A stretch of 64,000 nt of DNA, taken from the NCBI RefSeq assembly GCF_025639885.1, contig NZ_CP106738.1, forward strand, positions 1 to 64,000. The letters are read 5' to 3'. The position numbers and the translations under genes were made by a program. This document shows, piece after piece, positions 17,223 to 24,169 of the stretch. The notes below the pieces were generated by a model, which saw nothing but the letters and a program-made list of their open reading frames with translations, had not been told where the DNA came from and did no database searches. This stretch comes from Roseovarius pelagicus (lineage in GTDB: Bacteria; Pseudomonadota; Alphaproteobacteria; Rhodobacterales; Rhodobacteraceae). Each line of letters starts with the position of its first letter. The first letter of the stretch is position 1.

Positions 17223-18056
17223 CTAGCGAAAGGGCTGATCCAATTGCAAGAGGTTGGCATGGAACGGCGCGACGGCCTCGCGATCGATCAGCCCGGCCTG
17301 ACGGGCCGTGGCTAAAACGGGGCCAGTGTTGCGACCGAGATGCTCGTACACCATGCGCGTGGCGCGGATGCCGGTCACTTTTTCGCGCACAGTGCGGGTG
17401 ACGTAGCCGATCCAGAGATTTTGTTGAAAAGAGGTTTCTTGCGCGAGGAAGTTGAAGGAGCAGGCCATCGCGTTCTGATGGGTGGCGATCATCATGATGC
17501 CTTCTTCCTGTCGCATGACGATGCCGCGATATTCACGGTCGCGCGAATCCGTGGAAATACCCTGTCTGCGCAAGGCATCGCGTGGCTCGAACCCGCGCAG
17601 GAACGTGTAGCCGTCGTCGCGATAGACATAAACCAGCCCGAGAACAAACTTGGTCTCCTCGATGAAGCTGCGACGCACGAAACGATAGAAACCATCGGGA
17701 AAGAGGGCTGGTGGAACGTCAATCGGGGCGCGTCCGAAATATCCGTTCAGCTGAGGATGGCCGAGCAAATCAAAGGTGGCGGTGTTGAGGTCGGCGGCTG
17801 ATTCCAGCAGGATACGGGCATCAACTCCGAAAAACCGACAGATGCGATAAAGCACGTCGGGGCGTGGAAAGCTCTCTCCGCTCAGGTATCTGTTGAATTG
17901 GGTCCGGTTGATCCCGAGGTCACGGCAAAGCCCGGCGACCGACGGGTAGTCGGCGCTGAGGGCGCGCAGATTCTTGCCAAACACCGCGCGCAGTTCGGCC
18001 GGATCTGCGTCGGTCTGGTCGCTCTGCGGTTGCTTATCCGATTTCGACTGGTTCAT
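17223..18056 (-). CDS. XRE/Cro-type helix-turn-helix regulator with C-terminal sensor-like domain
   Basis: 277 residues from ATG 18056 (a GTG at 18065 is possible). The helix-turn-helix is at about 40-75 (SVAGLCRDLGINRTQFNRYLSGESFPRPD), and a ~190-residue C-terminal domain of unknown fold follows, beginning around the LNGYFGRAP segment. It lies 131 bases upstream of the Rieske oxygenase on the same strand, so it is the likely local regulator. The small-RNA promoter proposed at 18059-18087 points the other way from its start. Confidence 0.8.
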   Translation of the reverse strand: MNQSKSDKQPQSDQTDADPAELRAVFGKNLRALSADYPSVAGLCRDLGINRTQFNRYLSGESFPRPDVLYRICRFFGVDARILLESAADLNTATFDLLGHPQLNGYFGRAPIDVPPALFPDGFYRFVRRSFIEETKFVLGLVYVYRDDGYTFLRGFEPRDALRRQGISTDSRDREYRGIVMRQEEGIMMIATHQNAMACSFNFLAQETSFQQNLWIGYVTRTVREKVTGIRATRMVYEHLGRNTGPVLATARQAGLIDREAVAPFHANLLQLDQPFR

Positions 18057-18058
18057 CA

Positions 18059-18087
18059 GTGACACCGAATCCGGTCAGGTGTATACA
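18059..18087 (+). promoter_or_regulatory. Sigma-70-like promoter for the candidate small RNA
   Basis: GTGACA (18059-18064) and TATACA (18082-18087) with an optimal 17-base spacer, about 70 bases upstream of an orphan terminator. Transcription would begin near 18094. Confidence 0.5.
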
Positions 18088-18093
18088 TGTCTG

Positions 18094-18180
18094 AGCGCCC
18101 CCAAATGCCCCTTTCGGAGCATTGCATCACGTTTCTTTGCAACTGTCACGGGTGCTGACGCTATTTAGCGTCATTTTTTT
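18094..18180 (+). ncRNA. Candidate small regulatory RNA, about 87 nt
   Basis: A promoter-like pair at 18059-18087 and a perfect intrinsic terminator at 18156-18180 bracket a stretch with no coding frame. The predicted transcript holds a first hairpin (AATGC 18104-18108 with GCATT 18119-18123, extended by CC/GG around a TTTC loop) and C-rich single-stranded stretches (GCCCCC and TGCCCC), which could pair with G-rich ribosome-binding sites. The downstream gene starts over 100 bases after the terminator, so this could also be an attenuated leader for it. No known RNA family is recognised. Confidence 0.5.
18156..18180 (+). terminator. Orphan intrinsic terminator
   Basis: TGACGCT (18156-18162), loop ATTT, AGCGTCA (18167-18173), then seven T. 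A perfect stem-loop with U-tract on the + strand although the gene to its left is on the - strand; it therefore ends a transcript with no annotated gene. Confidence 0.85.
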
Positions 18181-18287
18181 ACCATGTTGACACAAATGGG
18201 CTTTGGTGGACGCGGAATTGATCATGTTCCTTGTCTGCGATGCACGACATGCTGGTTTGTATGGACATGTTACAGATCGGGGGAAAC

Positions 18288-18671
18288 ATGCGCGGAAAAA
18301 TGCACGGTGTCGTTCTTTGGAGTGATCAGGCTCAGGATCGGGCCGTGATCTGGTGCGAGGACCATGGAGATCTGGCGTTTTATCGGGGCCAAGGCAGCGA
18401 TGCTGGCGCCGCGAGCCGTATCAAGGCCGGTGATATGGTGGCGTTTGATCTGTGTGAGGGCGGTGAAATGCGTTTGGCCAGAGCCCCCAGTCTGGTCGCA
18501 CAAGAAAGCCACCCGACCCTGAGTCGCGCGCTGATGCAGGCGGGCATAAATGCTGGTGCGCTGCCCGACACCAGTACGGATTTGCCGTCGGCCACGTCGG
18601 TGGCCACGGGCGATGCGAGCCTGAGCAACGTGGTGCCCTTCCGCACGCAACGCTGCGCTGAAATCGCCTGA
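18288..18671 (+). CDS. Small protein of unknown function with a beta-rich N-terminal half
   Basis: 127 residues from ATG 18288, preceded by GGGGGA. The N-terminal half (GVVLWSDQAQDRAVIWCEDH, DLAFYRG, KAGDMVAFDL, MRLARAP) alternates like a small beta-barrel and faintly recalls cold-shock/OB proteins (a G-x-V-x-W opening and a later GD-x-V-x-F strand), but the RNP motifs of a true cold-shock domain are missing. The C-terminal half is Ser/Thr/Ala-rich and probably disordered. Upstream ATGs exist but lack a ribosome site. No function is proposed. Confidence 0.6.
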   Translation: MRGKMHGVVLWSDQAQDRAVIWCEDHGDLAFYRGQGSDAGAASRIKAGDMVAFDLCEGGEMRLARAPSLVAQESHPTLSRALMQAGINAGALPDTSTDLPSATSVATGDASLSNVVPFRTQRCAEIA

Positions 18672-18711
18672 GGCGCACAGCCGTCCGATACAGATAAATG
18701 ATGTATGATGA

Positions 18712-18740
18712 ATACGCGGGGTAGAGATTACCCCGCGTAT
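18712..18740. terminator. Bidirectional terminator between the small unknown gene and ilvH
   Basis: Twelve-base perfect arms ATACGCGGGGTA (18712-18723) and TACCCCGCGTAT (18729-18740) around GAGAT, centred between two convergent genes. Confidence 0.8.
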
Positions 18741-18754
18741 CTCATTCTTGCGGC

Positions 18755-19315
18755 TCAGATGCCGCGGGGCAGGGCGGCGACGCCGGTGCGGGCGATGTCC
18801 GACAGGCCCAGAGGGCGCATGAGGTCGGCAAAGGCGTCGATCTTGGCCGGCGTGCCGGTGATTTCAAACACGAAGCTGTCAAGCGTGCTGTCGACCACGT
18901 TGGCGCGAAAGATATCCGCCAGACGCAGGGCTTCGACGCGTTTCTCGTCCTTGCCCTCGACCTTGAGCAGCGCCAGTTCCCGTTCGACCGAGCGCCCCTC
19001 GACCGTCAGATCATGGACCTCGTGGACGGGCACGATGCGACCCAGCTGTGCCTTGATCTGTTCGATCACCTGCGGTGTGCCGGTGGTGACGATGGTGATG
19101 CGGCTGGTGTGGCCCTCGTGATCGATCTCGGCGACGGTCAGGCTGTCGATGTTATAGCCACGACCCGAGAAGAGGCCGATCACCCGTGCCAGCACGCCGG
19201 CCTCGTTGTCGACGATAACCGCCAGTGTGTGGCTTTCTTCAACGTCAGAGAAGGTGGGGCGTAGATTGTAGGCGGAGTGTTTTGTCGCGCCTTTTTTGAT
19301 TTTTAGCGGGGACAT
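18755..19315 (-). CDS. ilvH: Acetolactate synthase small (regulatory) subunit
   Basis: 186 residues. An N-terminal ACT domain (about 28-100: HTLAVIVDNEAGVLARVIGLF, then GYNIDSLTV) binds valine for feedback inhibition, and a C-terminal ALS_ss domain (about 105-180) contacts the catalytic subunit. First step of Val/Leu/Ile synthesis, cytoplasmic. Translated after ilvI from the same leader; an 88-base gap with a REP-like hairpin separates them, which may set subunit ratios. Confidence 0.96.
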   Translation of the reverse strand: MSPLKIKKGATKHSAYNLRPTFSDVEESHTLAVIVDNEAGVLARVIGLFSGRGYNIDSLTVAEIDHEGHTSRITIVTTGTPQVIEQIKAQLGRIVPVHEVHDLTVEGRSVERELALLKVEGKDEKRVEALRLADIFRANVVDSTLDSFVFEITGTPAKIDAFADLMRPLGLSDIARTGVAALPRGI

Positions 19316-19342
19316 TTTCGGCGTCCTTTATACTTTGTCGGG

Positions 19343-19367
19343 GTGGTGGGCTGAAGCCCACCTTACG
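19343..19367. repeat. REP-like intergenic hairpin, copy 2
   Basis: GGTGGGCT (19345-19352), GA, AGCCCACC (19355-19362) followed by TTACG, in the ilvI-ilvH gap. Same layout as the copies at 8134 and 42695. Confidence 0.6.
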
Positions 19368-19403
19368 AAAATTGGAAGGGCGGGTATGACACCCCCCTAC
19401 GGA

Positions 19404-21158
19404 TCACACCATCACCGCACCTTTGGAGCCGATGGCGTCCTTGGTGGAGGCTTCGCCCAGCAGCATTTTGTTGTGCGGCTCGCCTGACGGGATCATCGGG
19501 AAGCAGTTTTCGTGCTTTTCCACCAGACAATCAAAAATCACCGGGCCGTCGTGATTGATCATTTCCATGATCGCATCATCGAGATCGGCCGGGTCGTCGC
19601 ATTTGATGCCCTTGGCACCGAACGCCTCGGCCAGCTTGACGAAATCGGGCAGCGCCTCGGACCAGCTGTGCGAATACCGCTCACCATGCAGCAATTCCTG
19701 CCACTGGCGTACCATGCCAAGACGTTCATTGTTCAGGATGAACTGCTTGACCGGCAGGCGGAACTGAACGGCTGTGCCCATTTCCTGCATGTTCATCAGC
19801 CAGCTTGCCTCGCCAGCGACGTTGACCACCAGCGCCTCTGGGTGGGCCATCTGCACACCGATAGAGGACGGGAAACCATAGCCCATCGTCCCAAGACCGC
19901 CCGACGTCATCCAGCGGTTCGGATCCTCAAAACCCAGATACTGCGCCGCCCACATCTGATGTTGGCCAACTTCGGTACAGATATAGCGGTCGTGGTCCTT
20001 GGTCAGTGCTTCTAGCCGGGCGAGCGCATGCTGTGGCTTGATGACTTTGCCTGTCTGCTTGAATGCCAGACAATCGATCTTGCGCCATTCGTCGATCTTG
20101 GCAGTCCACTTGTTCAGCGCCTCGCGGTTGACCTTGCGGCCGCGCGCCTTCCAGACTTTGAGCAAATCCTCAAGCACATGGGCCACGTCACCCACGATCG
20201 GAATATCGGCTTTGATTACCTTGTTGATCGAAGATGGATCAATGTCGATATGGGCCTTCACCGAACCGGGCGAGAATGCATCGAGGCGTCCAGTGATCCG
20301 GTCGTCAAAACGCGCGCCGACATTGATCATCAGATCGCAATCGTGCATCGCCATGTTCGCTTCGTAGAGGCCATGCATGCCGAGCATCCCCAACCAGTGT
20401 TTTCCACTGGCGGGATAGGCACCGAGGCCCATCAGTGTCGAGGTGATTGGTACGCCTGTCGCCTCGACCAGCTCGCGCAGGAGCTGACTGGCAGCGGGGC
20501 CGGAATTGATCACGCCACCGCCGGTATAGAATACCGGGCGTTTGGCAGTCTCCAGGGCTGCGACCAGTTCGGTAATGGCCTCCATGTCACCCTTGACCTG
20601 CGGCTGATAGTGGCTGGTGCGTATCTTTTGCGGCGCGGTGTAGGTGGCGCTGGCAAACTGCACGTCCTTCGGGATGTCCACCAGTACCGGACCGGGGCGG
20701 CCAGCGGTGGCGACGTGGAATGCCTCGTGAATGATGCCCGACAGATTCTCGGTGTCCTTGACCAGCCAGTTATGTTTCGTGCAGGGACGCGTAATGCCAA
20801 CAGTATCGGCCTCTTGAAACGCGTCCGAACCGATCATGAATGTCGGCACCTGACCCGTCAGCACGACGATCGGAATGCTGTCCAAGAGCGCATCGGTCAA
20901 TCCGGTCACGGCATTGGTGGCACCGGGGCCAGAAGTCACCAGCACGACGCCCGGCTTGCCCGTGGAACGTGCGTAGCCTTCGGCGGCGTGTACGGCACCT
21001 TGTTCGTGGCGCACCAGTATGTGGCGGATGTCGTTTTGTTGGAAAACTTCGTCATAAATCGGTAGCACCGCGCCTCCGGGGTATCCGAATACGACGTCCA
21101 CGCCCTGATCCTTAAGGGCCTGAACCACCATTTTCGCTCCGGTCATCTGACGTGTCAT
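19404..21158 (-). CDS. ilvI: Acetolactate synthase large (catalytic) subunit
   Basis: 584 residues of TPP-dependent acetohydroxyacid synthase. The proton-relay glutamate lies in RHEQGAVHAAEGYAR (Glu near residue 53, in the segment that follows PGGAVLPIYDEV), and a central FAD-binding domain and C-terminal TPP domain follow. At the TPP/metal site the usual GDGS-x-x-MN reads VAGEASWLMN, so the metal-binding Asp is Glu; the following Asn is kept. I believe this variant is common in this lineage, so activity is expected. The gene is preceded by an attenuator leader (21203-21359) and followed by ilvH. Confidence 0.96.
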   Translation of the reverse strand: MTRQMTGAKMVVQALKDQGVDVVFGYPGGAVLPIYDEVFQQNDIRHILVRHEQGAVHAAEGYARSTGKPGVVLVTSGPGATNAVTGLTDALLDSIPIVVLTGQVPTFMIGSDAFQEADTVGITRPCTKHNWLVKDTENLSGIIHEAFHVATAGRPGPVLVDIPKDVQFASATYTAPQKIRTSHYQPQVKGDMEAITELVAALETAKRPVFYTGGGVINSGPAASQLLRELVEATGVPITSTLMGLGAYPASGKHWLGMLGMHGLYEANMAMHDCDLMINVGARFDDRITGRLDAFSPGSVKAHIDIDPSSINKVIKADIPIVGDVAHVLEDLLKVWKARGRKVNREALNKWTAKIDEWRKIDCLAFKQTGKVIKPQHALARLEALTKDHDRYICTEVGQHQMWAAQYLGFEDPNRWMTSGGLGTMGYGFPSSIGVQMAHPEALVVNVAGEASWLMNMQEMGTAVQFRLPVKQFILNNERLGMVRQWQELLHGERYSHSWSEALPDFVKLAEAFGAKGIKCDDPADLDDAIMEMINHDGPVIFDCLVEKHENCFPMIPSGEPHNKMLLGEASTKDAIGSKGAVMV

Positions 21159-21202
21159 CGTTTTGCTCCGTTTATGACATTCATCTTATTTGTCTCGCGC
21201 AT

Positions 21203-21227
21203 AAAAAAGCCCCCGAAATTCGGGGGC
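21203..21227 (-). terminator. Attenuator terminator in the ilvIH leader
   Basis: On the - strand the RNA folds as a GCCCCCGAA/TTCGGGGGC hairpin (arms 21219-21227 and 21209-21217, one-base centre), followed by six U (21208-21203). It stands between the promoter and ilvI, 45 bases before the ilvI start, with no gene ending there, so it is an attenuator and not a 3'-end terminator. Confidence 0.92.
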
Positions 21228-21269
21228 GCATGGGGTACCGTTATGGTGTCCGTTACCGGCCCATGCGCC
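21225..21269 (-). promoter_or_regulatory. Antiterminator pairing in the ilvIH leader
   Basis: GGCGCATGGG (21269-21260, inside the leader-peptide codons) is a perfect 10-base complement of CCCATGCGCC (21234-21225). The distal arm takes three bases of the terminator stem, so the two structures are mutually exclusive. A ribosome held at the Val codons leaves the proximal arm free to pair and prevents termination; a ribosome reaching the stop codon covers it and lets the terminator form. Confidence 0.8.
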
Positions 21270-21300
21270 ATTTGCCTACGACTACGACTAGTTGGGCCAC
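21253..21300 (-). CDS. ilvL: ilv leader peptide (attenuation sensor)
   Basis: A 15-residue frame from GTG 21300, eight bases after GAGGAG, reads MAQLVVVVGKWRMGR and stops at TAA 21253-21255. The codons CTA GTC GTA GTC GTA make a Leu-Val4 control run, using the end products of the operon it precedes. Its last codons overlap the proximal antiterminator arm. Position, ribosome site, regulatory codons and the downstream terminator together fit a classical translation-coupled attenuator of the Salmonella ilv/leu type. Confidence 0.88.
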   Translation of the reverse strand: MAQLVVVVGKWRMGR

Positions 21301-21330
21301 GGTGGGCGCTCCTCATGCTGCGTGGCGGCG

Positions 21331-21359
21331 ACATTATTGGCGCGGTCAGAAACCGTCAA
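21331..21359 (-). promoter_or_regulatory. Promoter of the ilvIH operon
   Basis: TTGACG (21359-21354), a 17-base spacer, TAATGT (21336-21331) on the - strand: a near-consensus sigma-70 promoter. Transcription starting near 21324 gives a short lead to the leader peptide at 21300. Confidence 0.75.
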
Positions 21360-21510
21360 GCGACAATTGCCTATAAAATGTCGCGCGGGGGCGAAAAACT
21401 TTGCATTTGTTGCGCAACTCCGTGTCTGGCAGGGTGACGTCGGGCTGTTACAGGACTCGCGCATATTCCGGGCGAACGACGATTCCCCCATGCCCGCAAA
21501 GGAGCCAGCC

Positions 21511-23403
21511 ATGTGTTCGATCGATCTGAACCAGATTTCCGCCGATGATTGGGATGAACTGAACGATCCGCGACCCGATGTTACCGAGTTTGATCGTGTG
21601 GTCGACGCCGCGCTGTCACGCCGCGGGTTCGTCAGCGGGCTGGTTGCTTTTGGGTCTGGCGCGGCTGCGATGGGGATGATGCCGGGGGCAGCTCGGGCGA
21701 TGGAAACCTCGCGGTTCGCCTTTGAGCCGATTGGATTACAGACTGATGCCACGGTGCATGTGCCCGATGGATACGAGTGGCAGATCGTGGCGCGCTGGGG
21801 TGATCCGCTGTATTCCGACGTTCCGGCATTCGATCACGCCACAGGCGGCGCGGCGGATTATACCGATCGGGTATTTGGCGAAAACACCGATGGGATGGAG
21901 ATGTTCGTGGTGGGCGACAGGCAGGTCTTGGTCGTCAATCACGAATACGCCAACCGCAAAGTGAACCTGCCGCAGGCAACAGGCGGAACGCCTCGCGATG
22001 CGCAGGACGTGAAGAAGCTGCAAAAGCTGCAAGGCGTCGCCGTGATCGAGATTGCGCGCGGCGAGAGCGGTTGGCAGATCGTGCAGGATAGCTCCTTAAA
22101 CCGGCGTATCACCCATCTGACGCCGATAGAGATCGCCGGACCTGCCGCCGGACATGCCCTGATGCAGACCCAAGCCGATCCTGAGGGCGTGCTGGCTCTG
22201 GGGACGATGAACAACTGTGGATCCGGCAAGACGCCGTGGGGCACCTATCTGACATGCGAGGAAAACTTTAACGGCTACTTTGGTGCAACAGATACCGACG
22301 CGATCTATCCAGCCATGGTGCAGGACGGTTATGAACGCTACGGGATCGGCACAGACGGCTGGGGGTACGACTATCACAAATGGGACGAGCGGTTCGATAC
22401 CAGCGTAACCCCGAACGAGCCGCATCGCGTGGGCTGGGTGGTCGAGATCGACCCGGCAAACCCTGACGCAAATCCGGTCAAGCGCACGGGGCTGGGGCGT
22501 TTCAAACATGAGAACGCCGCCGTTGTTCTGGCCTCGGATGGGCGTGTGGTGATTTACATGGGGGACGACGAGCGGGGTGAGTTCCTGTATCGATTTGTTT
22601 CAAGCGGGACCTACGTGCCCGGCGGCAGCACCGAAGGTTTGCTGGACAATGGCACGCTTTCTGTCGCCAAGTTCAATGAGGACGGCACGGGTGAATGGCG
22701 CGCGCTGACGCCGGAAACCACTGGTATGACGAGCGCGGCCGAGATCCTGATCTTTGCCCGCATTGCGGCCTCTGCCGTCGGGGCGACGACGATGGACCGT
22801 CCCGAATGGATCGCGGTCAACCCTCACGCCATTGAGGCATATTGCTGTCTGACCAACAACAAGAACCGGGGCGTAAAACCGAACGCCGGTGGCGACGATA
22901 CGTCGGTCAATGGCCCCAACCCGCGTCAGAGCAACAAATACGGCCAAATCGTGCGCTGGCGCCCTGTGAACGAAGACCACGGCGCTGATGGGTTCGAGTG
23001 GGACCTATACGTGATGGCCGGTAATCCGGAAGTGTACGACAATGCCTATGGCGGGTCGGACAACGTGACGGCGGGCAACATGTTCAACTCACCCGACGGG
23101 ATGGTGTTCGACAGTGCCGGATTGTTGTGGATCCAGACCGATGGTGATGACAGCAATGATGGTGAGTTTGCAGGCATGGGCAACAATCAGATGCTGGCGG
23201 GCGATCCGGTCACCGGTGAAATCGCGCGGTTCCTGACCGGGCCGAAGGGCTGTGAGGTGACCGGGCTGACGTGGTCGGCGGATCGTCGCGCCATGTTTGT
23301 GGGCATTCAACACCCGGCTGCACCGTTCCCAGATGGCGAGGGCAAGTTACCGCGCTCGGCTGTGATTGCAGTGACCCGCTCTGATGGCGGGTTGGTCGGG
23401 TAG
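21511..23403 (+). CDS. PhoX/DUF839-family phosphatase with Tat signal
   Basis: 630 residues from ATG 21511, which follows AAAGGAG. A twin-arginine signal (SRRGFVSGLVAFGSG then AAAMGMMPGAARA, about 38-65) targets the folded protein to the periplasm. PhoX landmarks are present: NHEYANRK, NNCGSGKTPWGTYLTCEEN (including the Cys and paired acids of the metal cluster) and the GRVVIYMGDDERGEFLYRF strand. PhoX enzymes are Ca/Fe-dependent alkaline phosphatases that release phosphate from organic phosphomonoesters, important in low-phosphate sea water. No convincing Pho box was found upstream. The gene is divergent from the ilv leader. Confidence 0.85.
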   Translation: MCSIDLNQISADDWDELNDPRPDVTEFDRVVDAALSRRGFVSGLVAFGSGAAAMGMMPGAARAMETSRFAFEPIGLQTDATVHVPDGYEWQIVARWGDPLYSDVPAFDHATGGAADYTDRVFGENTDGMEMFVVGDRQVLVVNHEYANRKVNLPQATGGTPRDAQDVKKLQKLQGVAVIEIARGESGWQIVQDSSLNRRITHLTPIEIAGPAAGHALMQTQADPEGVLALGTMNNCGSGKTPWGTYLTCEENFNGYFGATDTDAIYPAMVQDGYERYGIGTDGWGYDYHKWDERFDTSVTPNEPHRVGWVVEIDPANPDANPVKRTGLGRFKHENAAVVLASDGRVVIYMGDDERGEFLYRFVSSGTYVPGGSTEGLLDNGTLSVAKFNEDGTGEWRALTPETTGMTSAAEILIFARIAASAVGATTMDRPEWIAVNPHAIEAYCCLTNNKNRGVKPNAGGDDTSVNGPNPRQSNKYGQIVRWRPVNEDHGADGFEWDLYVMAGNPEVYDNAYGGSDNVTAGNMFNSPDGMVFDSAGLLWIQTDGDDSNDGEFAGMGNNQMLAGDPVTGEIARFLTGPKGCEVTGLTWSADRRAMFVGIQHPAAPFPDGEGKLPRSAVIAVTRSDGGLVG

Positions 23404-23506
23404 GGGCTGCCCCCAGTCATCCTTTGCCACGGCATGTCCTGCCGCTGTCGTCGGCGGAGCTGTCATCTGGCGCGCATGATCAGTGTGCGGACGGCGGGCA
23501 TACTGG

Positions 23507-24169
23507 CTAGAGCTGTACTCCGGTGCCTTGAAGAACGCCGTGTTCCATAGCGTATCGGGTCAATCCGGCTGTAGAGCTGATGCCGAGCTTGCGCTTGATG
23601 TTCGCGCGATGGGTTTCGACGGTGCGTACCGAAATATCAAGCGCGCTCGCCACGGCCTTGTTCGACTTGCCCTGAGCCAATTGTAGCAGGATGGTCTGTT
23701 CGCGGTTTGTCAGTTGTTCGCGCGCTCCGTCGCCAGAGGGCGTGAGCGAGCCTTGCGCACCGGTACACAAGTAACGCTGACCGGTCATGACGACGTCGAT
23801 GGCATGTTTGATCTCGTCCGTGGGCACATCTTTCAGCACATAGCCGACGGCGCCGTGGCTGAGTGCGGAGGAGATGTATTCGGGGCTGTCGTGCATGCTG
23901 AGGATCAGGATGCGAGTTTCGGGGCGGCGCTCCAGAATGATTTCGGTGGTACTGAGCCCGCCGATACCCGGCATGTTCAGATCGAGCAAGATCACATCTG
24001 GATCGAGTGCCTCGACCTGCTCGATGATCTGGCGGCCATCCGACAGCGTCGCAATAACGTCAATGTCATCATAGGTTTGCAGGATCGCCTCGACACCCTC
24101 GGCCACCATCGGGTGATCGTCGACGATCACGACGCGGGCGGGGGCGACGGAAGAGGTGGATTTGGTCAT
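23507..24169 (-). CDS. NarL/FixJ-type response regulator
   Basis: 220 residues. Receiver domain (about 10-130) with acidic pair D17/D18 and phospho-acceptor D63 (VILLDLNMPG), then a LuxR-type helix-turn-helix (about 150-215: LTNREQTILLQLAQGKSNKAVASAL). Its ATG overlaps the kinase stop as ATGA, so the pair is co-translated. The nearby divergent TRAP operon is the probable target. Confidence 0.93.
   Translation of the reverse strand: MTKSTSSVAPARVVIVDDHPMVAEGVEAILQTYDDIDVIATLSDGRQIIEQVEALDPDVILLDLNMPGIGGLSTTEIILERRPETRILILSMHDSPEYISSALSHGAVGYVLKDVPTDEIKHAIDVVMTGQRYLCTGAQGSLTPSGDGAREQLTNREQTILLQLAQGKSNKAVASALDISVRTVETHRANIKRKLGISSTAGLTRYAMEHGVLQGTGVQL

Noticed and set aside
21435..21470. Pho box upstream of the PhoX-type gene
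   Set aside because: Only one CTGTTAC-like half-site is visible, without the second direct repeat.
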